The notes under the pieces: model-generated
Databases searched by the model: none
What the model saw: the letters and a program-made list of their open reading frames with translations, nothing else
Told to the model about the DNA's origin: nothing
Origin: Meiothermus hypogaeus
GTDB lineage: Bacteria; Deinococcota; Deinococci; Deinococcales; Thermaceae
Assembly (NCBI RefSeq): GCF_003574035.1
Contig: NZ_QWKY01000029.1
Span: 1-38,889, forward strand
DNA: 38,889 bases
Direction: 5' to 3'
Made by a program: the position numbers and the translations under genes
Shown here: positions 10,651-16,733 of the stretch, piece after piece
Numbering within the stretch: the stretch's first letter is position 1
Layout: each line of letters starts with the position of its first letter

Positions 10651-11436
10651 ATGAGCCTGACCGTTCATGATGCCGCTGTCGAGGTACCCGGCGGCCAGGT
10701 CTTTGTGCGGCAATGGGCTACGGGCCAGCCCCAAAAGGCCCCTCTGGTGCTGCTGCACGACTCCCTGGGGTCAGTGGAGCTCTGGCGTGAGTTTCCGGCA
10801 GCCCTGGCCCAGGCCACCGGGCGCACCGTCTGGGCCTATGACCGCCTGGGTTTTGGACGGTCCTCGCCCCGAACCGAACCCCCTTCGCTGGGTTTTATCC
10901 TCGAGGAGGCCCAGGTTTACTTTCCTGCTGTTGCCGCGCAGCTCGAGCTCGACCAGTACATCCTCTTTGGGCACAGCGTGGGGGGCGCCATGGCCCTGTG
11001 CATCGCCGCCCATCAGCCCGCTCGCTGCCGCGCGGTGATTGCCGAGTCGGCCCAGGCCTTTGTGGAAGAGCGCACCCTGGAGGGCATCCGGGCCGCTCAG
11101 CAGGGCTTCCAGGACCCCGCCCAGTTTGCCCGCCTCACCCGCTGGCACAGCGAAAAAGCCCGCTGGGTGCTGGAAGCCTGGACGGGGGTCTGGCTCTCGC
11201 CTGCGTTTCGGGGCTGGACGCTGGAGCCCTGTTTGAGTCGGGTTCGCTGCCCCGTGCTGGCCATCCACGGCGACGCCGATGAGTACGGCTCTGTGGCCTT
11301 TCCGCAGCGCATTGTGGCGGGGGTATCGGGCCCCGCCCGCCTGGAACTTGTGCAGGGCTGCGGCCACGTCCCCCACCGGGAACGAGAGCCTATAGTGCTG
11401 GGGCTGGTGCGGGACTTCCTTCGGGCTTTGCCGTAG
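10651..11436 (+). CDS. Alpha/beta hydrolase
   Basis: This 261-residue alpha/beta-hydrolase-fold protein has the oxyanion-hole segment LLHDSLGS (HD in place of HG), the nucleophile elbow GHSVGG, the acid residue in HGDADEYG, and the catalytic His in GCGHVPHRE. All three triad members are present, so it should be an active esterase, lactonase or similar enzyme; no substrate can be named. ATG 10651 is supported by GGAG 5-8 bases upstream. It lies 53 bp after the SDR on the same strand and may be the last gene of the hut transcript. It converges with the DUF2200 gene. Confidence 0.85.
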   Translation: MSLTVHDAAVEVPGGQVFVRQWATGQPQKAPLVLLHDSLGSVELWREFPAALAQATGRTVWAYDRLGFGRSSPRTEPPSLGFILEEAQVYFPAVAAQLELDQYILFGHSVGGAMALCIAAHQPARCRAVIAESAQAFVEERTLEGIRAAQQGFQDPAQFARLTRWHSEKARWVLEAWTGVWLSPAFRGWTLEPCLSRVRCPVLAIHGDADEYGSVAFPQRIVAGVSGPARLELVQGCGHVPHREREPIVLGLVRDFLRALP

Positions 11437-11477
11437 GGAACAATCCGGACAGGCTGGGCAACCTTTCTCGGCCCCCA

Positions 11478-11840
11478 CTATGCGCTGCGCAGTATTTTCT
11501 CGAGCTTGCGCCCCCTGGCCAGCTCGTCCACCAGCTTGTCCAGGTAGCGAACCTGTTGCGTAAGGGGATTCTCGATCTCTTCCACCCGGTAGCCGCAGAT
11601 GACACCGGATATGAGCCGTGCATCGGGGTTCAGCCTTGCGTGGGCAAAAAAGTCTTCAAAGGTGGAGTGGTTCTCGAGGTGCTCGTGAATTTCCTCTTCA
11701 CTGAAGCCCGTGAGCCAGGCAATCACCTGATGCAGCTCGGCCTTGGTTCGCCCCTTCTTCTGCACCTTGGCCAGATAGTGCGGGTATACCGAAGCAAAGG
11801 TCATCTGGCGAAATCGTTCGTGCTGGTGGGCGCTGTTCAT
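11478..11840 (-). CDS. DUF2200 family protein
   Basis: This 120-residue protein is recognised as the DUF2200 family from its typical sequence: RFRQMTFASVYPHYLAKVQKKGRTKAE, GFSEEEI, TFEDFFAHA, and the C-terminal segment VEEIENPLTQQVRYLDKLVDELARG. The function is unknown; it has no signal peptide and should be cytoplasmic. ATG 11840 is preferred because a strong GGAGGAGAGG stands just upstream. It is the last gene of a four-gene minus-strand cluster whose other members are DHFR/RibD-C-like proteins, and the combination recurs often enough in accessory regions to suggest a shared origin. Confidence 0.8.
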   Translation of the reverse strand: MNSAHQHERFRQMTFASVYPHYLAKVQKKGRTKAELHQVIAWLTGFSEEEIHEHLENHSTFEDFFAHARLNPDARLISGVICGYRVEEIENPLTQQVRYLDKLVDELARGRKLEKILRSA

Positions 11841-11885
11841 CTTTCCTCTCCTCCCTGAAGCGGTCACTCGCCTGAGCACCGATGA

Positions 11886-12416
11886 TCAAGCAGGCACGTA
11901 GACCAGCCTGAGCACATTCTCGTCCACCCGATCGATAGCAACCAGGCGCAGCGGTGGCCGCGGCCCGGCAAAGTAGGGCTTGCCCTGGCCCAGCACCACC
12001 GGATGCAGGTAGATGCGGTACTCGTCAATCAGGCCCAGTTGGGTCAGGCTGTGCGCCAGTTCTGGGCCGGCCACCTCAATCTCCCCCACCCGCTCCGCTT
12101 TTAGCTTGCGAAGGGTGCCCTCGAGGTTCTCCCTAACCAGCGTGGCATTGGGACCTACCGAAGCCAGCGACCTCGAGACCACCCATTTGGGCTGGGCCCG
12201 CCAGGCCGCGGCGTAGGCCTGTTCGTCCACCCCCCAGTCGGGGTGGTCGCCGTCCCAGTAGCGCATGACCTCGTACATCCTGCGGCCGTACACACTCCCC
12301 GCCTGCTGCCGGGCTTCCTGGATGAAGTGGCTAAAAAGCACGGGGCTGGGGCCAAACGCCGTATGATCCACGTATCCATCGAGGGACTGGTTCATTCCAA
12401 ACACGAACCTGGCCAT
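11886..12416 (-). CDS. DHFR/RibD C-terminal-like protein (copy 1)
   Basis: This 176-residue protein of the dihydrofolate reductase-like / RibD_C superfamily has the start FVFGMNQSLDGYVDH, a Gly-Arg region YGRRMYEVMRYW, KWVVSRSL, and the cofactor-binding end IEVAGPELAHSLTQLGLIDEYRIYLHPVVLGQGKPYF. The family contains reductases of the RibD type and many uncharacterised members (YyaP-like). The true substrate is unknown. ATG 12416 is chosen because AAGGAAGG precedes it; the longer reading upstream has unrelated sequence. It is the third of three related genes in a row. They differ strongly in sequence, so this is an old duplication or joint acquisition. Confidence 0.85.
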   Translation of the reverse strand: MARFVFGMNQSLDGYVDHTAFGPSPVLFSHFIQEARQQAGSVYGRRMYEVMRYWDGDHPDWGVDEQAYAAAWRAQPKWVVSRSLASVGPNATLVRENLEGTLRKLKAERVGEIEVAGPELAHSLTQLGLIDEYRIYLHPVVLGQGKPYFAGPRPPLRLVAIDRVDENVLRLVYVPA

Positions 12417-12445
12417 ACCTGCCTTCCTTTCGCCTTGCTTGGGCC

Positions 12446-13036
12446 CTACCGGGCACGCGCATACCGGCAAACCAACGCGCCGGTAGAGGCCTTTGCTACC
12501 GATACCAGCTCGAACTTTAGCGCCTTGCCGTTTGCGGCAAAGACCGTCTTGCCCCCGCCCAGAACCACCGGCGCAACGGTCAGCACCCATTCATCCACCA
12601 GGTCGGCGGCCAGCAGCGAGCGCACCATGGTTGCGCTGCCGTACACGTAGATGTAGCCCCCCGGCTTTGCGCGTAGGTCAGCGACGGTCTGGGTAAAGTC
12701 CTTGCCGCGGATGATGGTGGTTGGGTGCCAGGTGAGGTCGTCCTCTCGGAGGATATCCGACACCACGTATTTTTGCACCCGGTTAATCCAGTCGGAAAAC
12801 CCGTCGCCCGACCGGCTGGGCCACGCAGCAGCCGAAACCTGGTAGGTACGGCGCCCTTGCAAGAGCGCGTCGCTCTGCTGGGCGAGGTGGTCAAACGTGC
12901 TGCCCATCACCTCGGGATCGAAGTACGGCATCAGCCAGCCGCCGTGGGCAAAGCCGCCGTCGGTGTCTTCGCTGGCACCCCCGGGTGCTTGCACCACCCC
13001 GTCCAGGCTAATGAATTCGGTAATGAGCGTTTTCAT
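12446..13036 (-). CDS. DHFR/RibD C-terminal-like protein (copy 2)
   Basis: This 196-residue protein belongs to the same superfamily as its two neighbours. It begins TEFISLDGVVQAPGG, continues with LLQGRRTYQVSAAAW, KYVVSDIL, and YVYGSATMVRSLLAADLVDEWVLTVAPVVLGGGKTVF. The C-terminal block is the usual NAD(P)H-binding and strand-exchange region. It is predicted to be a cytoplasmic reductase of unknown substrate. The start ATG 13036 has GGGGAGGG upstream. It lies 29 bp before copy 1 and 29 bp after copy 3, so the cluster is probably one transcript. Confidence 0.87.
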   Translation of the reverse strand: MKTLITEFISLDGVVQAPGGASEDTDGGFAHGGWLMPYFDPEVMGSTFDHLAQQSDALLQGRRTYQVSAAAWPSRSGDGFSDWINRVQKYVVSDILREDDLTWHPTTIIRGKDFTQTVADLRAKPGGYIYVYGSATMVRSLLAADLVDEWVLTVAPVVLGGGKTVFAANGKALKFELVSVAKASTGALVCRYARAR

Positions 13037-13065
13037 AAACCCTCCCCTTCAATAAACCCTCAGAC

Positions 13066-13704
13066 CTACGCACGCACATAGCGCAGGTGGGTGGCGGCTG
13101 GGGTACCCAGAACCTGGTCGATGCGAAACCGCGCCAGGGGCTCGCGCAGATGCTCGAACAACCGCCGGCCCCCACCAAACAGCACCGGAACCAGGGCGAT
13201 TTCCAGTTCGTCTACCACCCCCAGGTTCAGGTATTGCTGGATCACATCTGCGCCACCCGAGATGCGAATATCCCGCCCGCTGGCGGCTTGCCGGGCCAGC
13301 TCGAGGGCCCGCTTTGGCCCCTCGTTGATGAAGTAAAACGTGGTGCCCCCCGGCCGAACCCAGGGTTCGCGCTGCTGATGGGTAAGAACATAGACCGGGG
13401 TGTGAAACGGGGCCTCCTCCGGCCAACCGCGCTCGCCACCATCGAACATGCGCTTACCCATGATGTGCGCACCGGTGCGCTGGAAAGTGTGGCGCACCAG
13501 GTCGTTCACCGGCCCGGTCTCGCCCCCCGGGCCAATCCCGAGCTTCTCTCGCAGGTACGCTTGATTCAGGGCCCAACCCATCAAAGCGCCCCACTTCGCC
13601 CCCCAGTCCATGTACTCGGGCCTGTCCCAGTTCTCCATGGTCATGCCTTCCGGTGCCAGGTAGCCGTCCAGGCTCAAACTGATGTTTACAAACACCTTAC
13701 TCAC
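13066..13704 (-). CDS. DHFR/RibD C-terminal-like protein (copy 3)
   Basis: This 212-residue member of the DHFR/RibD_C superfamily has VFVNISLSLDGYLAPEG at the start, HIMGKRMFDGG, PVYVLTHQQREPWV, and IRISGGADVIQQYLNLGVVDELEIALVPVLFGGGRRLFEHL at the end. GTG 13704 is chosen because a purine-rich GGGGGG box precedes it and the conserved fold begins at once; the longer frame to 13821 adds a hydrophobic stretch that does not belong to the family. It is the first gene of the cluster, about 185 bases downstream of a strong promoter. No substrate can be named. Confidence 0.85.
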   Translation of the reverse strand: MSKVFVNISLSLDGYLAPEGMTMENWDRPEYMDWGAKWGALMGWALNQAYLREKLGIGPGGETGPVNDLVRHTFQRTGAHIMGKRMFDGGERGWPEEAPFHTPVYVLTHQQREPWVRPGGTTFYFINEGPKRALELARQAASGRDIRISGGADVIQQYLNLGVVDELEIALVPVLFGGGRRLFEHLREPLARFRIDQVLGTPAATHLRYVRA

Positions 13705-14221
13705 GATTCCCCCCTTACACCCATACAAAACCAGCCAGCGTCCGACCGATAACACTCCCACAACCACCCAACCGGCCAGAGCAAGAAAGTGCACCCCCAA
13801 ACGGCATCGGTACTCACCCAAACGTCCCCCTTCCTCGCCCTGCTTCCAACGCTAAAGCTCCGGCGTCAGAGCACAGCCAGTTCTTATGTTTCTTACAGAA
13901 TAAGCTCCCTTTGCTCTTACGTCAAACATCTCTTTATAGCAAAAAACCGAAAAAACTTTTATTTAGTTTCTGTAGGGAACATAGCGCTGTCGGCACCAGT
14001 TTATCTGACAACCAGACTTCAGTGCAGCTATTGGCTTGGGCAAAGTTGTGAATGCTTTTGCCAGTTCATGAAAATAGGCCGCAAACAATGTCCCACAACC
14101 GCCTGTGCGGTGCAAGGTCGGATAGCTATGCGGCAGGTTTCTTCGAGCTAGTGGAGGCCAGCCCCTTGGCGGTTACAGGTTGCAGGAGTGGAGGGAATTT
14201 GATGTCTTCTTTTCCGAATTA
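13705..14221. other. Gene-poor AT-richer stretch between the DHFR-like operon and the R-M island
   Basis: No credible gene is seen; short ORFs here show none of the codon bias of the neighbours. It holds the minus-strand promoter at 13897-13925. It also holds a long-spaced inverted repeat, GGCGGTT at 14168-14174 and AACCGCC at 14097-14103, about 65 bp apart. Composition is much richer in A and T than the flanking operons from about 13860 on, and the CTCGAG hexamer is absent, suggesting that the foreign island begins here. Confidence 0.5.
13897..13925 (-). promoter_or_regulatory. Promoter of the DHFR-like / DUF2200 operon
   Basis: On the minus strand there is TTGACG (complement of 13920-13925), exactly 17 bp, then TATTCT (complement of 13897-13902), close to the consensus at both boxes. 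It points toward the DHFR-like gene that starts at 13704 and leaves a leader of about 185 bases. No riboswitch or attenuator was recognised in the leader. Confidence 0.55.
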
Positions 14222-14291
14222 GGGTAACGTCACGCGCTTGAGCCGCAGGCCGACCGAAGGGAGACCTGTCGGCTCAAAGCGCAGTTTAGGC
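14222..14291 (-). other. attC-like recombination site
   Basis: Two bases after the stop codon of the last cassette gene, the minus strand reads GCCTAAAC (14291-14284), one A more than the classical attC inverse core GCCTAAC. It then folds into a 16-bp imperfect hairpin: GCGCTTTGAGCCGACAGG pairs with CCTGCGGCTCAAGCGC, leaving two single bulged bases (T and A) and a loop of about 15. GTTACCC (14228-14222) closes it. Size (70 bp), placement, single-base bulges and the AGCCGAC segment recall attC sites of aadA-type cassettes. The closing GTTACCC departs from GTTRRRY, but its last six bases would belong to the following DNA rather than to this cassette. A simple terminator is less likely because no T-run follows. 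Confidence 0.6.
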
Positions 14292-14293
14292 CT

Positions 14294-14878
14294 CTATTCT
14301 TCGAGTTCATCCTGGAGCTTTCTGACCTTGAATCCGGTGATTTCAGACAATCGCAAAATGGCATCTGATAAGGAACCGCCATACCGATTCAGCCACTCGG
14401 ACGGGCTTTCAACAAGAACATCAATCCACGCTGTATCAGCCCCGTCTTGCCCCCCATGTTGGCTCATTATCTTGTGTTCAACCTTCCAGAGCTGGATAAT
14501 GTCTTCTTTCGGAATTACCCAGCAGTGAGCGCTGAAGGGTGATATGCCTAAACAGATTACCAAATCATATCTTTGGTCTCGCAACTGCTGGAATTTGTAT
14601 CTACCATTCTCCCAGAGGGTGCTGAACTTGATTTCAACTCGTTTACCCTCAATAACTCTGTCCGCGTCAGAATCGCCAGCTCGAACTACGTTGAAGCCGC
14701 GAGCTGCCAACCAGCCAGATACCAACTTCTCTCCGATGGCGCCGACTTGACGTGACGGCCTAGTCCTGATCCACGCAAAGGGACTACCTTCCCACTCTCG
14801 ATTTTCACTTTGGTACTCTGCCTGCAATGCTTGGCTGATACTGGCAAGAATACTTACTTCCGGATCCTTGATTATCAT
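14294..14878 (-). CDS. PD-(D/E)XK nuclease-like protein, putative restriction endonuclease (subunit B)
   Basis: This 194-residue protein has a PD-(D/E)XK-type core: GAIGEKLVSGWL (Glu near 49-50), Asp71/Asp73 in SDADRVIEGKR, and the Glu82-Ile-Lys84 pair in VEIKFSTLW, followed by a conserved-looking KFQQLRDQRYDLVICLG strand. Its ATG overlaps the methyltransferase stop (ATGA). This position suggests the restriction half of a type II system, although no named family was recognised. The gene upstream of the methyltransferase encodes a second protein of similar plan, so the active enzyme may be a heterodimer. Codon use is unlike the surrounding chromosome, in line with transfer. Confidence 0.7.
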   Translation of the reverse strand: MIIKDPEVSILASISQALQAEYQSENREWEGSPFAWIRTRPSRQVGAIGEKLVSGWLAARGFNVVRAGDSDADRVIEGKRVEIKFSTLWENGRYKFQQLRDQRYDLVICLGISPFSAHCWVIPKEDIIQLWKVEHKIMSQHGGQDGADTAWIDVLVESPSEWLNRYGGSLSDAILRLSEITGFKVRKLQDELEE

Positions 14879-15759
14879 GTAAACAGTCTCCTTTGCACGG
14901 GTACGCTATGGTGTGTCTCGGGTGTCCAGTTTATCCATTCGACATTGATTTTCGCGAAGCGCTTCTCCATGACACGCAGTGCCTCCTCGTTGTTATCCAC
15001 GAGGATGCACTTACGCCCCAACTCAACAGCGGCCTCGCCGAATGAGCCACTTCCCGCGAAGAAGTCCAGAAGCAGGTCGCCGGGGCGCGAGTGCACCTTT
15101 ACAATTCGATCCAGTATGCCTCGCGGTTTCTGCGTGGGATAGCCGGTCTTCTCATGCCCGTTCGGACTGACGATCGTGTGCCACCAGGTGTCCGTCGGCG
15201 TCTTTCCCTTAGCTGCTTTCTCTGGCCCTACAAGGTTGGGAGCCATGTAGGGAATGCGATCGCATTCCTCAATGTGAAACTGGTAATCTTCCGGATTTTT
15301 CGCGTACCAAAGAATGTTGTCGTGTTTGGCAGGCCACTTTGTCCTCGAACGCGCCCCGTAATCATAGGCCCAAATAATCTCGTTCATGAAGGAATATCGC
15401 CCGAAAATCATATCAAGGAGAATTTTCACATAGTGGACCTCTCGATAGTCAATATGCAAGAAAAGGCTTCCGTTGGCTTTGAGCACTCGCCAAGCCTCCT
15501 CCAGTCGCGGTTCTAAGAAGGTCAGGTAGTCGTCAAAGACATCTATGTATTCCTTTGTTCCCAGTTTGATTGTTCTGTACCGCTTTCCCTGGAACCCAGT
15601 CCGATCGCCGTTGTCGTCGCGGACAGTGGTCAGACGCGTTCGCCTTTGAACCTTGCCGGTGTTGAAAGGTGGATCAATATAGATCAGATCCACCGACTCA
15701 CTTGGCAAGCCTTGCAGGATCGGCAGGTTGTCGCCGAAATATATGCGCAGATTGCTCAT
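14875..15759 (-). CDS. DNA methyltransferase, beta class (N6-adenine or N4-cytosine)
   Basis: This 294-residue S-adenosylmethionine-dependent methyltransferase has the catalytic motif IV as DPPFNTGK at residues 29-36, before motif I (LLLDFFAGSGSFGEAA, near 229-244), which defines the beta class. The region between them should contain the target-recognition domain. TGYPTQKPRGILDRIV upstream of motif I is the usual motif X. DPPF favours N6-adenine modification, but N4-cytosine cannot be excluded. It is flanked on both sides by nuclease-like genes through ATGA overlaps, forming one translational unit and a self-contained type II R-M system. The recognition sequence cannot be read from the protein. 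Confidence 0.9.
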   Translation of the reverse strand: MSNLRIYFGDNLPILQGLPSESVDLIYIDPPFNTGKVQRRTRLTTVRDDNGDRTGFQGKRYRTIKLGTKEYIDVFDDYLTFLEPRLEEAWRVLKANGSLFLHIDYREVHYVKILLDMIFGRYSFMNEIIWAYDYGARSRTKWPAKHDNILWYAKNPEDYQFHIEECDRIPYMAPNLVGPEKAAKGKTPTDTWWHTIVSPNGHEKTGYPTQKPRGILDRIVKVHSRPGDLLLDFFAGSGSFGEAAVELGRKCILVDNNEEALRVMEKRFAKINVEWINWTPETHHSVPVQRRLFT

Positions 15760-16337
15760 ATTAGACCTTTCAGCACTTTCAGTAAGCTTTCACTGTCGCG
15801 GAGTGATTTTTCATCAAGCTGGTAGTTATAAACTTTCCGCATCGAGCCACTACCTGTCCAAACTTGAGGTGCAGTCTTTATGTCTTCAAGCGTCGACCAT
15901 CGGCCTACATCAACCATGTATTCGTCATACTCAATCGTTTCAATCACAGGAATTGGCCTTGGGAGCACACACCAAAGTACGAGATCACATTTCTGGCAAA
16001 GTGCATCATATTGACGAACGGCTATACATCGCCCTAAATCTAGCCAATACTCGGAGGACCAGGATTTGACCTCGATGCGAACTTCGCTGGCGTTGGCTCG
16101 ATTCACGCTGATGTCACAAAATCGTTCTTTCGACAGGTCACGATAATGTGGGGTTAGTGCTAGCCCAGTGTCTCGAAGCCAAGTCTCAGTGGCAATCTCC
16201 CCGATTTTCCCTATGAGATGTGAACGTAGGCGATTGTTATAGTAGCCTCGAGCATTTCCCCATTTTGCTATCGACTGGCACGCCAAGTGATGTGCCTCTT
16301 GAACTTGCTGTCGCGACAAAGCAATGTTCATAATCAT
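15756..16337 (-). CDS. PD-(D/E)XK nuclease-like protein, putative restriction endonuclease (subunit A)
   Basis: This 193-residue protein has the plan of a PD-(D/E)XK nuclease: GKIGEIATETWLRD (Glu46), Asp75 in CDISV, and Glu89-Val-Lys91 in RIEVKSWSSEYW, with a following strand CDLVLWCVL. It shares this plan, but little direct sequence, with the gene at 14294-14878. Start ATG 16337 is used; a second ATG lies two codons later. Its stop overlaps the methyltransferase start as ATGA. It is the first gene behind the promoter at 16353-16381 and begins only a few bases from the proposed cassette junction, as cassette genes often do. It may be a restriction subunit or an accessory nuclease. Confidence 0.68.
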   Translation of the reverse strand: MIMNIALSRQQVQEAHHLACQSIAKWGNARGYYNNRLRSHLIGKIGEIATETWLRDTGLALTPHYRDLSKERFCDISVNRANASEVRIEVKSWSSEYWLDLGRCIAVRQYDALCQKCDLVLWCVLPRPIPVIETIEYDEYMVDVGRWSTLEDIKTAPQVWTGSGSMRKVYNYQLDEKSLRDSESLLKVLKGLI

Positions 16338-16352
16338 GAACCTAAGTCAGCA

Positions 16353-16381
16353 ATTGTACCGCCTAAGCTTCATTCACCCAA
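16353..16381 (-). promoter_or_regulatory. Promoter of the R-M cassette (Pc-like position)
   Basis: On the minus strand there is TTGGGT (complement of 16376-16381), 17 bp, then TACAAT (complement of 16353-16358), a 5/6 match to TATAAT. Transcription would begin near 16346, about 9 bases before ATG 16337, with no clear RBS. The -35 box lies in DNA that also reads as the integrase N-terminus, which is where the cassette promoter Pc sits in known integrons. Confidence 0.5.
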
Positions 16382-16733
16382 AACCTCTCCTTTCCTGAAC
16401 TCGGTGCGCGAGGCCATCCGGGTTCGCCATTTAGCCTATAGCACTGAGCAATTATACGTTTACTATATCACCGGTTTTATCCGGTTCCACGGCAGAAAAC
16501 ACCCCCGTGAGTTGGAGCTGGAAGAGGTGAGGGCCTACCTTACCGATCTGGCGGTAAATCGAAATGTATCGGCCTCAACGCAGAATGTGGCCTTTTCGGC
16601 CTTGCTGTTTCTGTACAAAACGGTACTTGATAGCCCCCTAGCCGAAAACATCAGGGACGTAAAAACCACCATGGTTTACACGCAAGTCTTGAGCCAGGGT
16701 GCAAGGGGCGTTCGTAGCCCACTCGATTCATAG
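16374..16733 (+). pseudogene. intI: Integron-type tyrosine recombinase with central deletion
   Basis: The first ~90 residues match the SAM-like N-terminal domain of integron integrases: SPFLNSVREAIRVRHLAYSTEQLY, then FIRFHGRKHPRELELEEVRAYL and NVSASTQNVAFSALLFLYKTVL. The frame then passes directly into the extreme C-terminus, DVKTTMVYTQVLSQGARGVRSPLDS, which holds the nucleophilic Tyr. About 190 residues, with the catalytic Arg and His-x-x-Arg, are missing between them. The enzyme cannot be active. No in-frame ATG/GTG with an RBS precedes the conserved start, so the 5' end is probably also altered. The frame is intact across the deletion. The gene overlaps the convergent ureohydrolase by 6 bp. 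Confidence 0.85.

Larger units (their letters stand above)
14222..16733. mobile_element. Integron remnant carrying a restriction-modification cassette
   Basis: The parts occur in integron order: an integron-type integrase remnant (plus strand, 16374-16733), a junction with CTTAGGC (complement of 16361-16367) and CTTAGGT (complement of 16340-16346), three minus-strand genes leading away from the integrase, and an attC-like site directly after the last stop. The TTAGGC or TTAGGT at the integrase side can pair with GCCTAA of the attC-like site, as expected if the circular cassette joined these ends. The cassette would be about 2.1 kb, long for a gene cassette. Base composition differs from the flanking genes. 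Each part is seen; the joint interpretation is inferred. Confidence 0.55.

Noticed and set aside
13789-14151. 120-codon plus-strand ORF in the gap before the R-M island
   Set aside because: It has no RBS, biased composition only by chance, no family resemblance, and runs against a strong minus-strand promoter.
14229-14284. Reading the palindrome after the R-M genes simply as a rho-independent terminator
   Set aside because: No T-run follows on the minus strand, and the bulged stem with GCCTAAAC next to a stop codon fits attC better. A terminator role is not excluded as a side effect.
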